Assembly: GCA_963691815.1 (NCBI GenBank)
Contig: OY829645.1
Span: forward strand, 46,048,522-46,112,521
Length of the DNA stretch: 64,000 bases
Source of the DNA: Echiichthys vipera
Lineage: Eukaryota; Chordata; Actinopteri; Perciformes; Trachinidae
Direction of reading: 5' to 3'
Both the position numbers and the translations under genes were made by a program. Under the pieces are notes generated by a model that did no database searches, was not told the origin of the DNA, and was given only the letters and a program-made list of their open reading frames with translations. Below, piece by piece: positions 35,176 to 47,730 of this stretch (within the stretch, counting starts at the first letter, position 1; each line of letters opens with the position of its first letter).

Positions 35176-35899
35176 CCGTAATTTCCGGACTATAAGCCGC
35201 TACTTTTTTCCCTCGTTCTGGTCCCTGAGGCTTATACAACGGTGCGGCTTTTCTACGGCTTACGGTAACCACGGGCGCGCACTACCGAGGATGCGCGAGA
35301 CCGAGGCAGACATCTGGCGCCAGGTAACGAGAGCAAAACAAAGAGTAGGAGAGCTTCAGCGACAGTTTGCGCGAAGGAAGTGTTCATGCAAACACCCTCA
35401 ACATGGAAAACAAACGGAGAAGTGCATATGATGCTGCTTTTAAGTTAAAGGCAATCGATCTGGCTGTCAAAGAAGGAAATAGAGCTGCTGCACGTACCCT
35501 TGACATCAATGAATGGCTGGTTATTTTGATAACGTAAACGGCCGCGGGACTGCACTTTCACTGCCGTGTTACAGGCGAGCACTTTGTATTACTTTGCACC
35601 GTTGTATTATTTGTACTCTGCACGAATGCTGTTCGCCATGTCAAAGATGTGAAAGTTTGATTGAATGATTGAAAGATTTATTGTTAATAAATGGGACGCT
35701 TTGCGTTCCCAAACAGTCATCTCTGTCCCGACAATCCCCTCCGTGGTAGCAGGAACCCCTATATACTACGGTAATTACACATCAAAACGCCTGCGGTTTA
35801 TAGTCGGGTGCGGCTTTTATATGGAGCAATCTGTATTTTACCCTAAATTTAGCTGGTGAGGCTTATAGTCAGGTGCGCTTTATAGTCCGGAAATTACGG
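35176..35899 (+). mobile_element. Pogo-like non-autonomous element, 724 bp (copy 1)
   Basis: Begins CCGTAATTTCCGGACTATAA and ends with TTATAGTCCGGAAATTACGG, perfect 20-bp inverted repeats, flanked by TA on both sides (35174-35175 and 35900-35901) as in Tc1/mariner-pogo elements. A 44-codon frame (35403-35537) starts M-E-N-K-R-R-S-A-Y-D-A-A-F-K-L-K-A and continues with A-V-K-E-G-N-R-A-A-A-R-T, the psq/CENP-B-type helix-turn-helix start of pogo transposases. It then runs into unrelated sequence, an internal-deletion junction. It is nearly identical to the copy at 57997. Confidence 0.88.
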
Positions 35900-35901
35900 T
35901 A

Positions 35902-36877
35902 AATAACCCGCCATGTTAGCGATGCTACTTACAGTAAGTCTGCTGGCCCAACCCGTCACTAATGTTATGCTGCGTTCACTTGTAATCGAAAATCGGACTT
36001 GAGACGGGCTTGTGGTCAGGGCAGAAGTGTAATAGGAACAGGAAGGATTTAAGAGGGTCATTTAGACTGGAAGTAGAGAAGTGAATGTGTTTCAATAAAG
36101 ATAACAAAAGAGCAAAAATTTAAAATTTTAATATAAATGTAGATAAAATAAATAAATAATTAAAAATTGTCAACACATGTAGTAACCGTGAACGTGACAA
36201 AATGGAGGGCGCTGAAAGAACAGGCTCGCAGTTACATCAAGATTTTTATTTTGTCATTGTGGCAGCAATAAGTTGGCGAGCAAACACAAACTTCTACCTT
36301 TGAACCACTCCTCATCCTCCTTTCTGCTCTCCAGCTGATATCCGTCCTCCAGGTTGATCATAAATTTGTATTTTATATATGTACTATGTAAAAAAACATG
36401 TAAAATTGCTGACTTTACTGCTCCTATTTGACGTTTTCCCCAATGCGGTATATTTTGAAAACTGAATATCCCTCCCAGTGGCAATGACAGGCCTATTTAT
36501 ACAATTCTAATATTATTATAGAGTTAATTCCCGTAACGTTTCACTCGTAATGGCAACAAATGTTTATGTGAACAGAATGGGAATTCATGGCAGTCATCAA
36601 GAATTCCCACTTTTATGTAAAAATGCATCAAACTCAGAGTACAAATTACTTTCTGCGTTGTCTATAAAGGCACACATTTTGGTAAAGATATGATTTTAAG
36701 CATACAGATGAACAGCAAATAGGGGCATTATGCCAGAGAAGAGGTTTGTGTTTATTTATTTATTTTCATTATAAAACTGTGTCATTATTGGAATTAATTT
36801 TAAGTTCTGGGGATTCAAGATGAATAAAATAAACTACAAAACTTCAAGTAAGCTTTCTTGTGTGCACAGGGTGAGTA
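35902..36877. other. Intergenic spacer
   Basis: AT-rich. No gene or element end recognised. Confidence 0.6.
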
Positions 36878-37752
36878 CCGTATTTTTTCGGATTATAAGT
36901 CGCAGTTTTTTTCATAGTTTGGCCGGGGGTGCGACTTATACTCTGGAGCGACTTATGGGTGAAATTATTAACACATTCCCGGGCTATTATTTATCTCAGT
37001 CACGTAAGAGACTATGCGTATATCAGCAATCATCACACACACAACTCAACCAATCAAAATTGGGCGGGGGCGGGTCATGGCAGAAGTGCATTTGGAAAAT
37101 AAAGATGCTACCTGCTAATGCTTGAGCTAAGCGGCGCATTGTCTACCTTTGGAGTTGGCGGAGTTGTTAAGAAGTGACACCGAGGAAGAAGAGTTCAGTG
37201 GATTTAGTGATTATCTGTGACAGTGTTTGGTAAACGTAGAGCATGTTCTATATGTTATAGTTCTGTGTGATTAGTGACAGTGTTTGGTAAACGTAGAGCA
37301 TGTTCTATATGTTATAGTTCTGTGTGATTAGTGACAGTGTTTGGTAAACGTAGAGCATGTTCTATATGTTATAGTTCTGTGTGATTAGTGACAGTGTTTG
37401 GTAAACGTAGAGCATGTTCTATATGTTATAGTTCTGTGTGATTAGTGACAGAGTGTTTGGTAAACGTAGAGCATGTTCTATATGTTATAGTTCTGTGAAT
37501 GACTCTTACCGTAACATGTTACGTTAACACACCAGGCACGTTCTCAGCTCGTTGTTCATGCGTCATATAACGTAAACACTTATTCAGCCTGTTGTTCTCT
37601 GTTCTAGTTTTAGTTTAAATTGCCTTTCAAGATGAAATGTCATTTGCGACTTATACTCGAGTGCGACTCATATTTGTTTTTTCCTTCTTTATTCTGCATT
37701 TTCGGCCGGTGAGACTTTTACTCCGGAGCGACTTTTAATCCGAAAAATACGG
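36878..37752. mobile_element. Pogo-like non-autonomous element, 875 bp, with internal tandem array
   Basis: Ends CCGTATTTTTTCGGATTATA and TAATCCGAAAAATACGG form imperfect inverted repeats, flanked by TA (36876-36877 and 37753-37754). Subterminal GTCGCAG and GAGCGACT extend the repeat. The ends resemble those of the 724-bp family but differ in several bases, so this is a sister family. No transposase frame is left. A 57-bp array occupies the right half. Confidence 0.82.
37219..37497. repeat. 57-bp tandem repeat, about 4.9 units
   Basis: Units start at 37219, 37276, 37333, 37390 and 37447, each beginning GACAG(AG)TGTTTGGTAAAC and ending TATAGTTCTGTGTGATTAGT. The first four are essentially identical; the fifth has a 2-base insertion and a diverged end. 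It lies wholly inside the 875-bp element. Confidence 0.95.
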
Positions 37753-37754
37753 TA

Positions 37755-39402
37755 TTTGATGTTCAATAGATGGATTATTTTAATCATTTTAAGACCAGAG
37801 ACAAAAATTAAAGACACAGCTTTCAGTGATCCTATGAATATGTGTGTATTCATGGCATAAGAATATACTTATGTAATGAGTGCAATGCTACTATTAATCA
37901 TATATCGTAGGAGACATGGCAATTAAAAGACAGTGAATATAAAATGGTGTTTATTTATTGTCTTTTCTTTCTTTCCATCCGTCAAACACCAGCCTGCAGC
38001 CCAGACGAAGCTCTCAGGCTGTAGCAATATGAGAGGTGGTGTTTGTTTGCACAGCCGCCTTTAGTGTCGTTGGACAGGAGGTCATGTGACAGGAAAAGAG
38101 ACAGAGATCTAGATGGTAGACTTCCTGAATGAGGCGGCGGGAGAAAGAATAAATGCAAGGCTGTGTTTGACATCAAACAATTGTATCTGTATTTGCTTCC
38201 TCCCATTTCTCAATGTCATCAGAAATGTTTTTGTTTCTGCCTTTAGAAAGAAATGTGAACTGGATCTTGTCACATTTTGTTTTTGTTTATCCTCACGTGT
38301 GTGTTCTTTGTTTCCACGTGAAATTATTCCTTTGTTTCTCGCTGCGGTGACGTCATTTCTGATCAGTCGAATAAAGGAGGCACTGAGCAACTGAGAACCA
38401 GATGGAGAGACAGCGAGGAAGAGTGAGAGGGAAACATACAGACAACAAATGTGTTTATTCCCAGTGAAAGGAGAGAGGCTGCAGAATAAAGACACAGGGA
38501 GAGAGAAGAGGAAGACACGCAGCTTCAAGTCTTAATTTAACTGCCTTTCAAGATCATTATTATGCGTTATTTCCCGTCAAAATAATGTATCACTACGAGT
38601 CATCTAATACAAATATGAACCAATGGGATATCATTTTACAGAGACGAAGGCAGTTTGGTTTGATGGGAGGGATCTGCCCCGCTGTTCACAGGTTTGTGTG
38701 TTTCTCTGAAGTTGTGTGGTAAACATGTTCAGCTTTATAGGAAGTTCATTTCTGGGTTTCTACTCAGTTCCTCAAAATGTCTAATCTCACCTCAACAAAA
38801 CTCAGACCAAGAAGTTTCCTTTTTGTGAAGCAAAACCAAGGAAATCTGACTGAAAATGTGACACTGAACCTCTAAGTCACACAGAAGTGTCTGAACAGAT
38901 GGACCAAAGTCCCCCGAGAAGCCCAGCTCTTCTCTAACTCTCTTCAGTTAAATAGCTTTTTAAATAGTTCATCATAGTTTGTAAACAGAGACAATCATCC
39001 GCAGTCATGTCTAATCACATTCCCAGTTATAGTATCTATGAATTTGTTTGTTCTTTCTGTGGGCTAAACATTGCCTTAAGCCATTTAGTGACTTCTAAAA
39101 ACATTTCAATCCAAACATTTGTTATGTTCTATAGAAAAAGACTAAAAGTCTACAGCCATGTGCAAGTTCAACCCCATTCAGTGTCAATGGGACGGAAATG
39201 AATTGCCTCACGAGGCATTGTGGGTGTTTCTGTGATGTAGGACTGACTGAAAAGTTAGAGGTTGAAAGGTGAAACATTTCAGCGTCATGCAAATGAATGT
39301 GGAAATTTGCCTCGTGGCTGCAGAGCAGAAAAAAAAGACCAAAAAAAAAGGGGCTGAGGAGACCGTTCTTTTGGCTCCTCTGCATTTGTGGTGTGAAACT
39401 AA
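37755..39402. other. Intergenic stretch
   Basis: Frames of up to 139 codons on the minus strand (38528-38109) show no recognisable domain and no splice-supported gene. No element ends found. Confidence 0.5.
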
Positions 39403-39999
39403 GGGCGTGATCACACTATCCTTTTGGCCGCGGCCAAAACCGGTTTTTCAGCTAAAGTCTAGTACCTTTAAGTAGTGTGAGCGCACCCGCTCCGCGCTCA
39501 ACTGGGGCCAGCTGGGCCGCCACGGCCCGCTTGAAAGAGGTGGGCTTTAGCGGAGCCGTTTGCACATGTACGAGCACGAGCGTGCGCACGTGTACGCGCA
39601 CGAGCACGAGCCCTACGGCAGTAGCGTTATGTCCGCCTGTTCGGACATGTAAATAGAAGGACGGACCATGCGCGGACATTTAACAACAACAACAATGGTG
39701 GTGAAAGGTTCACGTTGTGTTTACTGCAGATTTGGTCGGATGAAAATATTCAAAAACAGTCGACAAGACGCACAAAAACTCAGAGGTCTACGGAAAGATT
39801 TGTAAACAAAGCCACACACAGGCGATCAATGCGTGTGACGTGTTACGGCTTGAAGGCGTATGGACAGCAAGAAGCATTGGCCGAGGCCCTGGTAGTGTGA
39901 GTACAAACGGGGCTGGGGAGCGGGGGGGGGGGGGGAGGGAGGGGGGACAAGTACCCTAAAGTCCGGGTCTCGGTCCGGGAGGATAGTGTGAGCGCGCCC
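39403..39999 (+). mobile_element. PIF/Harbinger-type element, 597 bp (copy H3, oldest-looking)
   Basis: TAA on both sides (39400-39402 and 40000-40002). Ends GGGCGTGATCACACTATCC and GTGAGCGCGCCC are more diverged than in other copies, and both CRE sites are lost. It keeps the Myb-like frame W-S-D-E-N-I-Q-K-Q across the spot where other copies are frameshifted (39731-39760). Strand given is that of the Myb-like frame. Confidence 0.8.
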
Positions 40000-40002
40000 T
40001 AA

Positions 40003-43000
40003 GTGTGTAGAGTACATCAGTAGAAATGGGCATTTGTGGGCTACTATGATTGTAACTTATTATTTGTGTAGTGTGTCATTTGAAATAAGCTAATGCTAAT
40101 GTGCAGCTTAAGACCATCTACGGCTGCAGCACTGGTTAAAGGCGTGCACGTAATTATACAGTTCTAGAGTTCGCGGGCTAAAGCAGCAAGCTTTGGGCCA
40201 GCCATGTTTATTATTTTGGTTTGCGTTCATTTGATTGTAAATGTGAGATAGTTAACCTGCAGAATAGGTTAATTCTGTTATATTAAGAGATCATTAATGT
40301 ATTTAATGTACAGTTATTACTCTTTTGATGAGAGGATGGAGAAAGATGTGTGTTTTAAGGAAAGGTTATTACATGATTGATGATAGACAGACGGGAAATG
40401 TTATCTTTGGTTTAATAAAAATTTTGATATTTAGATTTTTCCTGGAAAATATGTGGAAAAAAAGCGTAATTTATGTGAATTTCATTCAAACGTGGTTAAG
40501 ATACCAGTGCTTTAATGCAAACAAAATAATAGAAATAATCTATGATTGCAGTTAAATGTTTAACCTGAATTTAAGAATAAATATAATCCGAACGATTTGG
40601 AGAATGAGCAGTTGTGGTCCAGTTTCACTTATTGCTGTCCTGTGTTTCCAGTCAGGATTATATATCTGTCAGCGGAGGCCTAGCCGGGACCTGCTACATC
40701 TAAACAAAATTCCTTGGCAGTCCATCCAGTAGCTGGTGAGATATTTCAGTCTGGACCAAGCCCCCACCACAGCGACTTCCTAGTTGATCCAATACAAAAG
40801 TGACAAAACCGAGTGTCCACTAGGAGTAGTTTGCACAATAGAGCAGTTTCTCATTGACCCCCCATGTTAAACAGGGTGGGGGGGCACAGCCTCTTGAGTG
40901 ATAGTTAGTCGCTGGCCCTCACTTTACCTCGGTGGCTAGTTATCAGGATTAGCATGCTAACACCGTCATCTCGACTTGGATTGCTGTCATTCGTGTGGTG
41001 GTGTTACCATATGTGACAAGATGGTTTGCTCTTTGATCAACTGTACAAACAGATGGTTTGGGAACACACCTAATAACGTTAGCTCTGTTATGCTAATTAA
41101 ATAGCCACACTTTCACCATGACTTGCGACATAAGCTAGCGTACTATTGATGGCACTTACACCAGATGCTAATCTGGAGCACCGGGAGGATTCAGGCTGTT
41201 AGGGTTGGTGTTTTACAGTCTATGAGCATGGTGCTGTGTTGAATATCAGTTTAAATCATAGATCATAAATGCTAACTGCCTGCACTTGACTCCCAGAGCC
41301 GTTTAGTTTTCCACTAGAGATGGGAAATAATAAAAAATGACTCCTGTTCACTCCAGGTCCCGGAAAAAAATCTGGACGTTGACTCCTACTCCCGTTTATC
41401 TAGTAACATGTTCTATTAGCCTATCTCCCGGTCAGTGGTGCTAATGTTGCTAATTCAGATGGATGTATCTCCCTCCCCGCAATGTCACATCAATACCCTT
41501 TTTTTGGTAAGAGGAAATGAAGCAGAGTCAAAGTCTGACAAAATGCCGACTCCCAGAGGCGGGTACGATTGGATCAAGTTGAGAGAACGGACCTCGACGG
41601 AGAGGCTACGTCCATTTCTTATACAGTCTATGATCTTGACCAGAGTAGTGGAACAACAATGACAGACAACCCCCAACTGAAACACTCCCATCTTTGTTGC
41701 TAGCATGGCTACATCAGTGGTATGTAGGCCAGTAACACTTGGATATGACTGACGCTGTAGCCTACATGCTTAGTCAACAGCCCAGTTCTGATGCGGCTCA
41801 TACACAGTTCCACTCTGTGATGAGCGTAACTGTGTTGAGTCACACTCATAGCTGAATGGAGCACTCTTTGTTAAGGTGTAGCAATCTTCAGGATGAACCT
41901 TGGTTGAAACAGGAACTGTTGGAATGATTAGTTATATTGATAATTATAGGCAACATACATAACAGTGTGGGCAGTGAGGTGGCAAACTCAAGGCCATCCT
42001 CAGCAAATGCCCCTGGTTATGTTGAGAGCCTGCTACATGATCGAGGCATGCTCGGTTTTAATCCCACATTAGTCAGCAGGCAGTCAGTCAGGCAGGCAGT
42101 CCAGAGATTAGCGCCTGTCATCTGACCGCCTTGGCCGGCCAGGGAGAGGGATTAATCTGAAATAAATGCACCACTTCCTAGTAAACACCAGCATTACAAG
42201 CAAGGGGGGTGACTGTTTTATAATTAGATTGGTACTTAGTATATATACCTTTTATTTCTTTAGTGAAGGAAGGACATAATTTCTACACATTGACACATAA
42301 TAAAGCTGCAAGATGGGTTGATCTAAGCAATAGATAAAATAGATACAATAGATGAGCTAAGATAGAGAGATAGATAGATGGACGGATATGGTTTAAGCTC
42401 TTTAACAGGAACAGTAGCTGAACTTCACTTAGTACAACCTTTTGACATCGTTTAAAGGTTGGAGTCTTTATCATCTATGAAGCCCATCTCTCTCTCACCA
42501 CAATTCAGCACACAATCCCTTTACTTAGCCTGTTTCTCTGTCTCCATCCATACATGGTTTCATGCAGCTACCTCTGGTGATGACATCTGGATTAAAGGAC
42601 CATACTATAGGGTTTAGTACATTTTAGTACTTTAACTGAAAACCATGTATGCCATAAATAAATACATACTGATGTAGTGAATTCCAAGCTGTCATTGGTT
42701 TACACTGATTTTAGTGACACTTCAAACTTCAAACCTCCAAACTTTATGTTTGTAAATACCTGATATCGGAGTTTTGAGCTACATTGTAATGCAAGAAATA
42801 AGGAAATGGACATGTGTAATTCTATACCGATGTGTTCTTGTATGCAGTGCTATTGATATCTGATTATTACTTATTCTTGAATACAACCCCAAGAAGAGTT
42901 TTTAGGAAACAGCATAATCAATATGCCCTGTGTACATCAGGAGAAACGCATGAGCTAAGAACTGCAGATCATTCACAGTATGCGTAACCACTTTTCTTTA

Positions 43001-44464
43001 CATTGGATTTAACATTAACATATAGAAACTATTGCTTAATGCAGGTTTAAGGCGAAAAACACCCAGATTTAGAAACCAGAAGCTTCTTAAAATGATTTTT
43101 AAACCTTGCCAAGCACAGTCATGTGAAAGAGTAACGAGGACACTGAGCTGTTGGAAACTAAACTGAAAGTGTGGAGAGACTTGCAGTTGGCAGCAGTGTC
43201 TGAGACAGTTTTATGGTTGATCAAACACACAGGGGCAGGATGTCCTGTCTTGATATTGCTGCTGCACTGTGTTTTATGATCTAAATTCAACACTGCAGCA
43301 GAGTTGAACTTGGAGTTAATGTGTCCAGGAGGTCTTTAGTTTAATGTTGTCTTATAAGTTTCATGATTTATTGGAGATATAATTACAATCTAAGAAGTAA
43401 TGTAAAGGCAGAAATATGGCTTCAACTCTGGCTATGGCTTTCCTCTTCCATTCCCTCTGTTGCTGTTTGCTTTTACATCAAAAGAAGCTGAATCAAGAAG
43501 CATATTACATTTTTTTTTAAAGGCTTTTGCCACAACAATAAAGAAGCAATATCAGAAAAAGATGTGGGACGTGTGATGTTGAACTTTGGCATTATTATTC
43601 TCTCCACACAGAATACAAATGATAAAAGGATAGGAGAGGCACTGTTCAGAACTGGCTGGCACACTTATGATTGTTGCTATGCAGCTTTTGATAATGTTGC
43701 CATGGAAATAATCATTGCTGCAGAGCGTAAGGCTGAATGTCTTATCTGTTACCATGGCAAAGGCTGTGGTTTGCAGATCATTCTGGGAGAGAGCTGTGTT
43801 CTCCAGACAGTTACTCTTTCCATGCGTGAAACACTCATTTTCTTGACATCTACTGAATGAATGTGACGTACGTGACGGGCTGATTTTGCCACAGTTACAT
43901 TCTTATCTCTATGTAACTGTAAGGAACTAGATGCAAGAACTACAGAGCATACTCAGCAGCAGAACAGCACATTAGAGAGGCAAAGAAATGTCCAGATAGA
44001 GGAAACTCTATGCACAAGAGGCTACGTATGAAGTGCCATGAGTGACGTTCACTTTGTTCAATGAGTCACTGTTTGGTAACTTGGACTAAACATTATTTTT
44101 GCTAATGCACTAAGGCACCCTGGAAGCGATGTATAGTGTTTATGGGGAATGTGTTGTCGCAGACACTACGTGATAGGAGTCTTATCTGAAAATAACAAAA
44201 CTCTTAAAAACCTAATGACCATAAATAACCATTTTTACTACTTAAAGCATATAAGGTGAGTTTGAGGCAGGTCTATCTCACCAAAACACCCATAATTTAC
44301 ATGTGAGTTTTTACCTCTGTGGGAGAGCAGGGCCATTTTTCTCCGCTGAGATAAGCCCGGTTGCTGATTGGATGTAACTCTCCGCGGGATGTGACGTGTG
44401 GAAGGACTCGATGCCAGAATATCACGGCGAAGTAGAGTAGATACTTGTATCCAGTGGTGCAGTG
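40003..44464. other. Long intergenic stretch without recognised gene
   Basis: Mostly AT-rich. Possible repeat relics at 40620-40760 and 41560-41640 (CTTATACAGTCTATGATCTT resembles a common fish repeat). A short GATA run lies near 42362-42380. Open frames such as 43564-43860 plus (98 codons) lack domains. Confidence 0.5.
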
Positions 44465-44666
44465 CATGGGTGTCAAAGTGATCCAGTAAAGGGCCGTGTG
44501 GCTGCAGGTTTTCATTACAACCAATCAAAAACACACCTGACTCAACTTACTCAATCACCTGAACTGTCTTCACACAGTTGATTTGTTGGACCAGGTGTGT
44601 TTTTGATTGGTTGTAATGAAAACCTGCAGCCACACGGCCCTTTACTGGATCAGTTTGACACCCATG
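44465..44666. mobile_element. hAT-type palindromic MITE, 202 bp (copy 2)
   Basis: CATGGGTGTCAAAGTG at the left and CAGTTTGACACCCATG at the right, with GTGCAGTG / GTGTAGTG as the flanking 8-bp duplication (one mismatch). Arms of about 75 bp, same length and loop as the copy at 1490. Confidence 0.88.
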
Positions 44667-45079
44667 GTGTAGTGGAATGCAGTGCAGAAAATGATATGTG
44701 CACGCGTATCTTTGCACACGCTTGTTAAAATGAGTGCTTCAGTGGCTGGGTTGGAGTCTGACTGATTCGGACCTGCGACCCTTTCCTGCATGCTAACGTT
44801 GTGAATCATACAGGCCCCCTTAAATCAAACTGCAACAATTCTGTATTTCTCACTTGGAGTAGGAAGTGAACAGAGCGCCGCTGTATCACTGATCAGCTGA
44901 TCACCTGCGATCAAAACCCATTCAAAATGATATTTCACCTCCGGAGTCTCGAAAATCCCTAATGGAAACACGACGAGTGAATGATCATTTGAGAGGGTCT
45001 TTCTCCGCTCACTCGGCCTTTAGCTTTGCCCCAGCCTTGCTGCCCCTGGGTCGCCTCCTCAGCTCCTCCAGGACGGGGT

Positions 45080-45545
45080 GCCGTATCCCCAGCCTGGTCT
45101 CACCAAAAGGCGTGTGAATGACACGCTATTTCTCTCAAGCCATCTCGCGTATAATTACAACGCATGTCATGATTTTTGCGTGTCCTTTCACGCCATGTAG
45201 TCTCAATTGACTTGTATAGTGCAGAGATGGCGTTGTCATTTCACGCACAAATGTCATTGAGGGAAAACCCACGTGTTCCGCAAGGTGGCGGAGAAATACG
45301 AAGTGGTGGAGCTTTCTGTCAGAGGGTTGTTTTAAAATCAATATTTCATGTGAACGATGGCTGAAATGACGGGCGTGAAATGCCCTAACCCTAACCCTAA
45401 CCCTTAACCCTAACCCTAACTCTGGGGAACTACGGGCGTTAAATGACACGCGAAAAGCTTAATATGCGTAGACATGCACGCGAAAAGTCATGAAATTCAT
45501 GAAAAGTGGCGTGCTATTTATACGCCCTCCCATGAGACCACGTAG
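45080..45545. mobile_element. Putative MITE containing telomeric repeats
   Basis: Left part CCTGGTCTCACCAAAAGGCG and right part CGCCCTCCCATGAGACCACG are inverted (T/C-GGTCTCA near both ends). Within, GACACGC motifs recur in both orientations. It holds the CCCTAA array at 45383-45420. No target duplication established. Confidence 0.4.
45383..45420. repeat. Interstitial telomeric repeat (CCCTAA)n
   Basis: About six CCCTAA units with one extra base in the fourth, flanked by direct copies of about 14 bp, ACGGGCGTGAAATG on the left and ACGGGCGTTAAATG on the right. Confidence 0.9.
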
Positions 45546-46576
45546 GTATCCCAGCTCGCCCCTTTGTGCATAGAGACAGCAGTTTCTCTCTTGAGTCATT
45601 GAGAAAACTGGCTCTTGGTTGCATTTTAAAGTTAGAAATATCCATAGGATATTTTTAAAACACACAATATCTTCACAAGAAGAGTACAAAAGTAGCAATA
45701 AAGAGGTTAAAATAGGGTAAAATAGCTAAAAAAAAAAGAGCTAACAACCGGAGAGCTACTGGAGAGGCAGCCTTTTCCTACAGCGCCAGAGTATTGGATA
45801 CATTTCCCTTTAGGTTTATTCTTTGATCTGCTCAAGACACAGGGAATGACTTACCATACGGTCAAGAAGAGTCGAATCAGAGGTAAACAGCTTGCCTGTC
45901 TGTCTAAAGTTAAATAAATATATATCTCTGCTTCATATGCTACTTATCACCCTGTACACAGACATTAAAGTGGTACTGCTCTTCTCATCTTAATCTTGGC
46001 AGGTGCGACAACAAGTGTGTTTCCAAAAATGTTGCAATATTGTTTTAACATGACTCAGGTCCTTATTTCACAATCAACATACATCTTTTGTATTTTGTAA
46101 CTGTACTGTTGAACACTTTGCTCCAAATTAAGTTGCAATGAAAGAAACAAAACCCACTTATAAACAATTAACATCTGGGGAAAGTTGTTTTAATTATTCA
46201 TATTAGCAGAAGTGTCCCCAGCACGTGTGTTTGATTGTGTGAGATTCCTGACTTATTACTTAACAAAAGGCCTCATTATTCTTGTGCGTCTGGTCGAGGA
46301 TTGAACCGGCAGGCCAATCTGCGTCTCCTTAATGGAGCATTATCCGGTCGGCTGAGCTCCCATTCTGCTCCTAGCTCATTAAACGTCAAGCCCCTTTTTT
46401 CCCCCCTTAGAAACAGACGTCAGATCTCTTGGTCGCTTGATTTCAGGGATAAACACATTCTCGAACACATTATCTCTGTCTCCCTCTAAACTGCACTCAC
46501 AATGTCACTCCACCAAGCAAGTGCACTCATAGTCTCTCAGCACATGTCTTCGTGAAAGCTTTAAATCTAAATGTTG
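45546..46576. other. Intergenic spacer
   Basis: No feature recognised. Confidence 0.55.
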
Positions 46577-46938
46577 GGTTTTTGCGTCTTTTTTTAGTTG
46601 TTTTGAGTCTTTTTTTGTTGTTTTGTGTCTTTTTTTTGTCGTTTTGTGTCTTTTTGTGTCTTTTTTTAGTTGTTTTGTGTCTTTTTGTGTCTTTTTGTCG
46701 TCTTTTTGTGTCGTTTTGTGTCTTTTTGTCGTCGTTTTGTGTCTTTTTTTAGTTGTTTTGTGTCTTTTTGTCGTCGTTTTGTGTCTTTTTTTAGTTGTTT
46801 TGTGTCTTTTTGTCGTTGTTTTTGTGTCTTTTTGTGTCTTTTTTTGTTGTTTTTTTGTCGTTTTTGTGTTTTCAACTAAAAAAAGACACAAAACGACCAA
46901 AAAAAGACACAAAACAACTAAAAAAAGACACAAAACAC
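46577..46938. repeat. T/G-rich satellite that inverts on itself
   Basis: From 46577 to about 46873 the plus strand is almost free of A: variants of TTTTGTGTCTTTTTTTAGTTG, about 19-21 bp per unit. At 46874 it switches to the complement (AACTAAAAAAAGACACAAAA) for three units to 46938. The whole can fold as a hairpin. The long lysine-rich and Phe/Val-rich frames on the two strands are translations of the repeat. Confidence 0.92.
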
Positions 46939-47730
46939 ACGTCATTAGATCATCATCACTGATGTCACACATGTACACACACCCTTATGGATGAAATGTT
47001 TTGATTTTTTCCTTATTTCTTTGATTTTCTCCTCTACCCTCCTTCCTCTTTCCACTCCCTCTTATAAATTAAACATTTGCTTCTTTGCTTTCTGTCCTCA
47101 CTCATGTTGTTTTTGGTCTACCTTGATATTCTCTCAATCTATGTCCCCATTATAGCTCTCTTTGTCCATCTCTCAGGCATAAACACATGCCCTCTGGTAT
47201 GTGAATATCCCAGCTCACCTCCTGGTCGGGGGGTCACTTAACTTGACTGACTGCCTCCTCCTCCTCCTCCTCCTCCTCCTCAGTCAGGTGTCTCCTGTTT
47301 CCTGACCACAAGAGCAGGTGCAGACTGACATCATGTATCGTAAGTATTATCTCATCTATTTCAATGAGACCACTGTGTTCACCTAAGGGTCCTGAAAAAA
47401 ACCCAGGTTGGCCGATTCAATTTGTGCAAGTGCACATTCCTGGATTATTTTGTAATGTGAGTGGCATAATTATACTGTTTGCCACACGATCATCACAACG
47501 AGTGTTATAAAATTAATGTGGCTGTAATAACTTTTTAGAGTTGTAAAATCCCGTCTTGCAGGATCATTAACTGCTGTACAACTCAAACTAGACCTACTGG
47601 ATTATATTTCATCAGCTTTAGTTCCTGTTTTATTACATTTCAAACAAACCAGCTGCCTTTGCTTTTCTTCGCGTTCAGCCTCAGCTTCATCTCTCTTTAT
47701 AAACTCTCGCCTTTGCTTCCTGGTCTCTTA
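46939..47730. other. Intergenic spacer with (CTC)n
   Basis: A trinucleotide CTC run lies at 47258-47282. No gene recognised. Confidence 0.6.

Noticed and set aside
35665..35859. 64-codon frame found identically at 58486-58680
   Set aside because: It covers the non-coding 3' part and terminal repeat of the pogo-like element. Its conservation reflects recent copying.
37219..37497. Regular 57-bp repeats considered as a CRISPR-like array
   Set aside because: The units are contiguous with no unique spacers, inside a eukaryotic MITE. It is a tandem minisatellite.
43564..43860. 98-codon frame on the plus strand as an exon
   Set aside because: No known motif, and no good acceptor/donor pair was found around it.
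46505..46978. 157-codon lysine-rich frame (minus) and 123-codon Phe/Val/Cys-rich frame (plus)
   Set aside because: Both are translations of the T/G-rich satellite and its complement. No start context, splice sites or domain.
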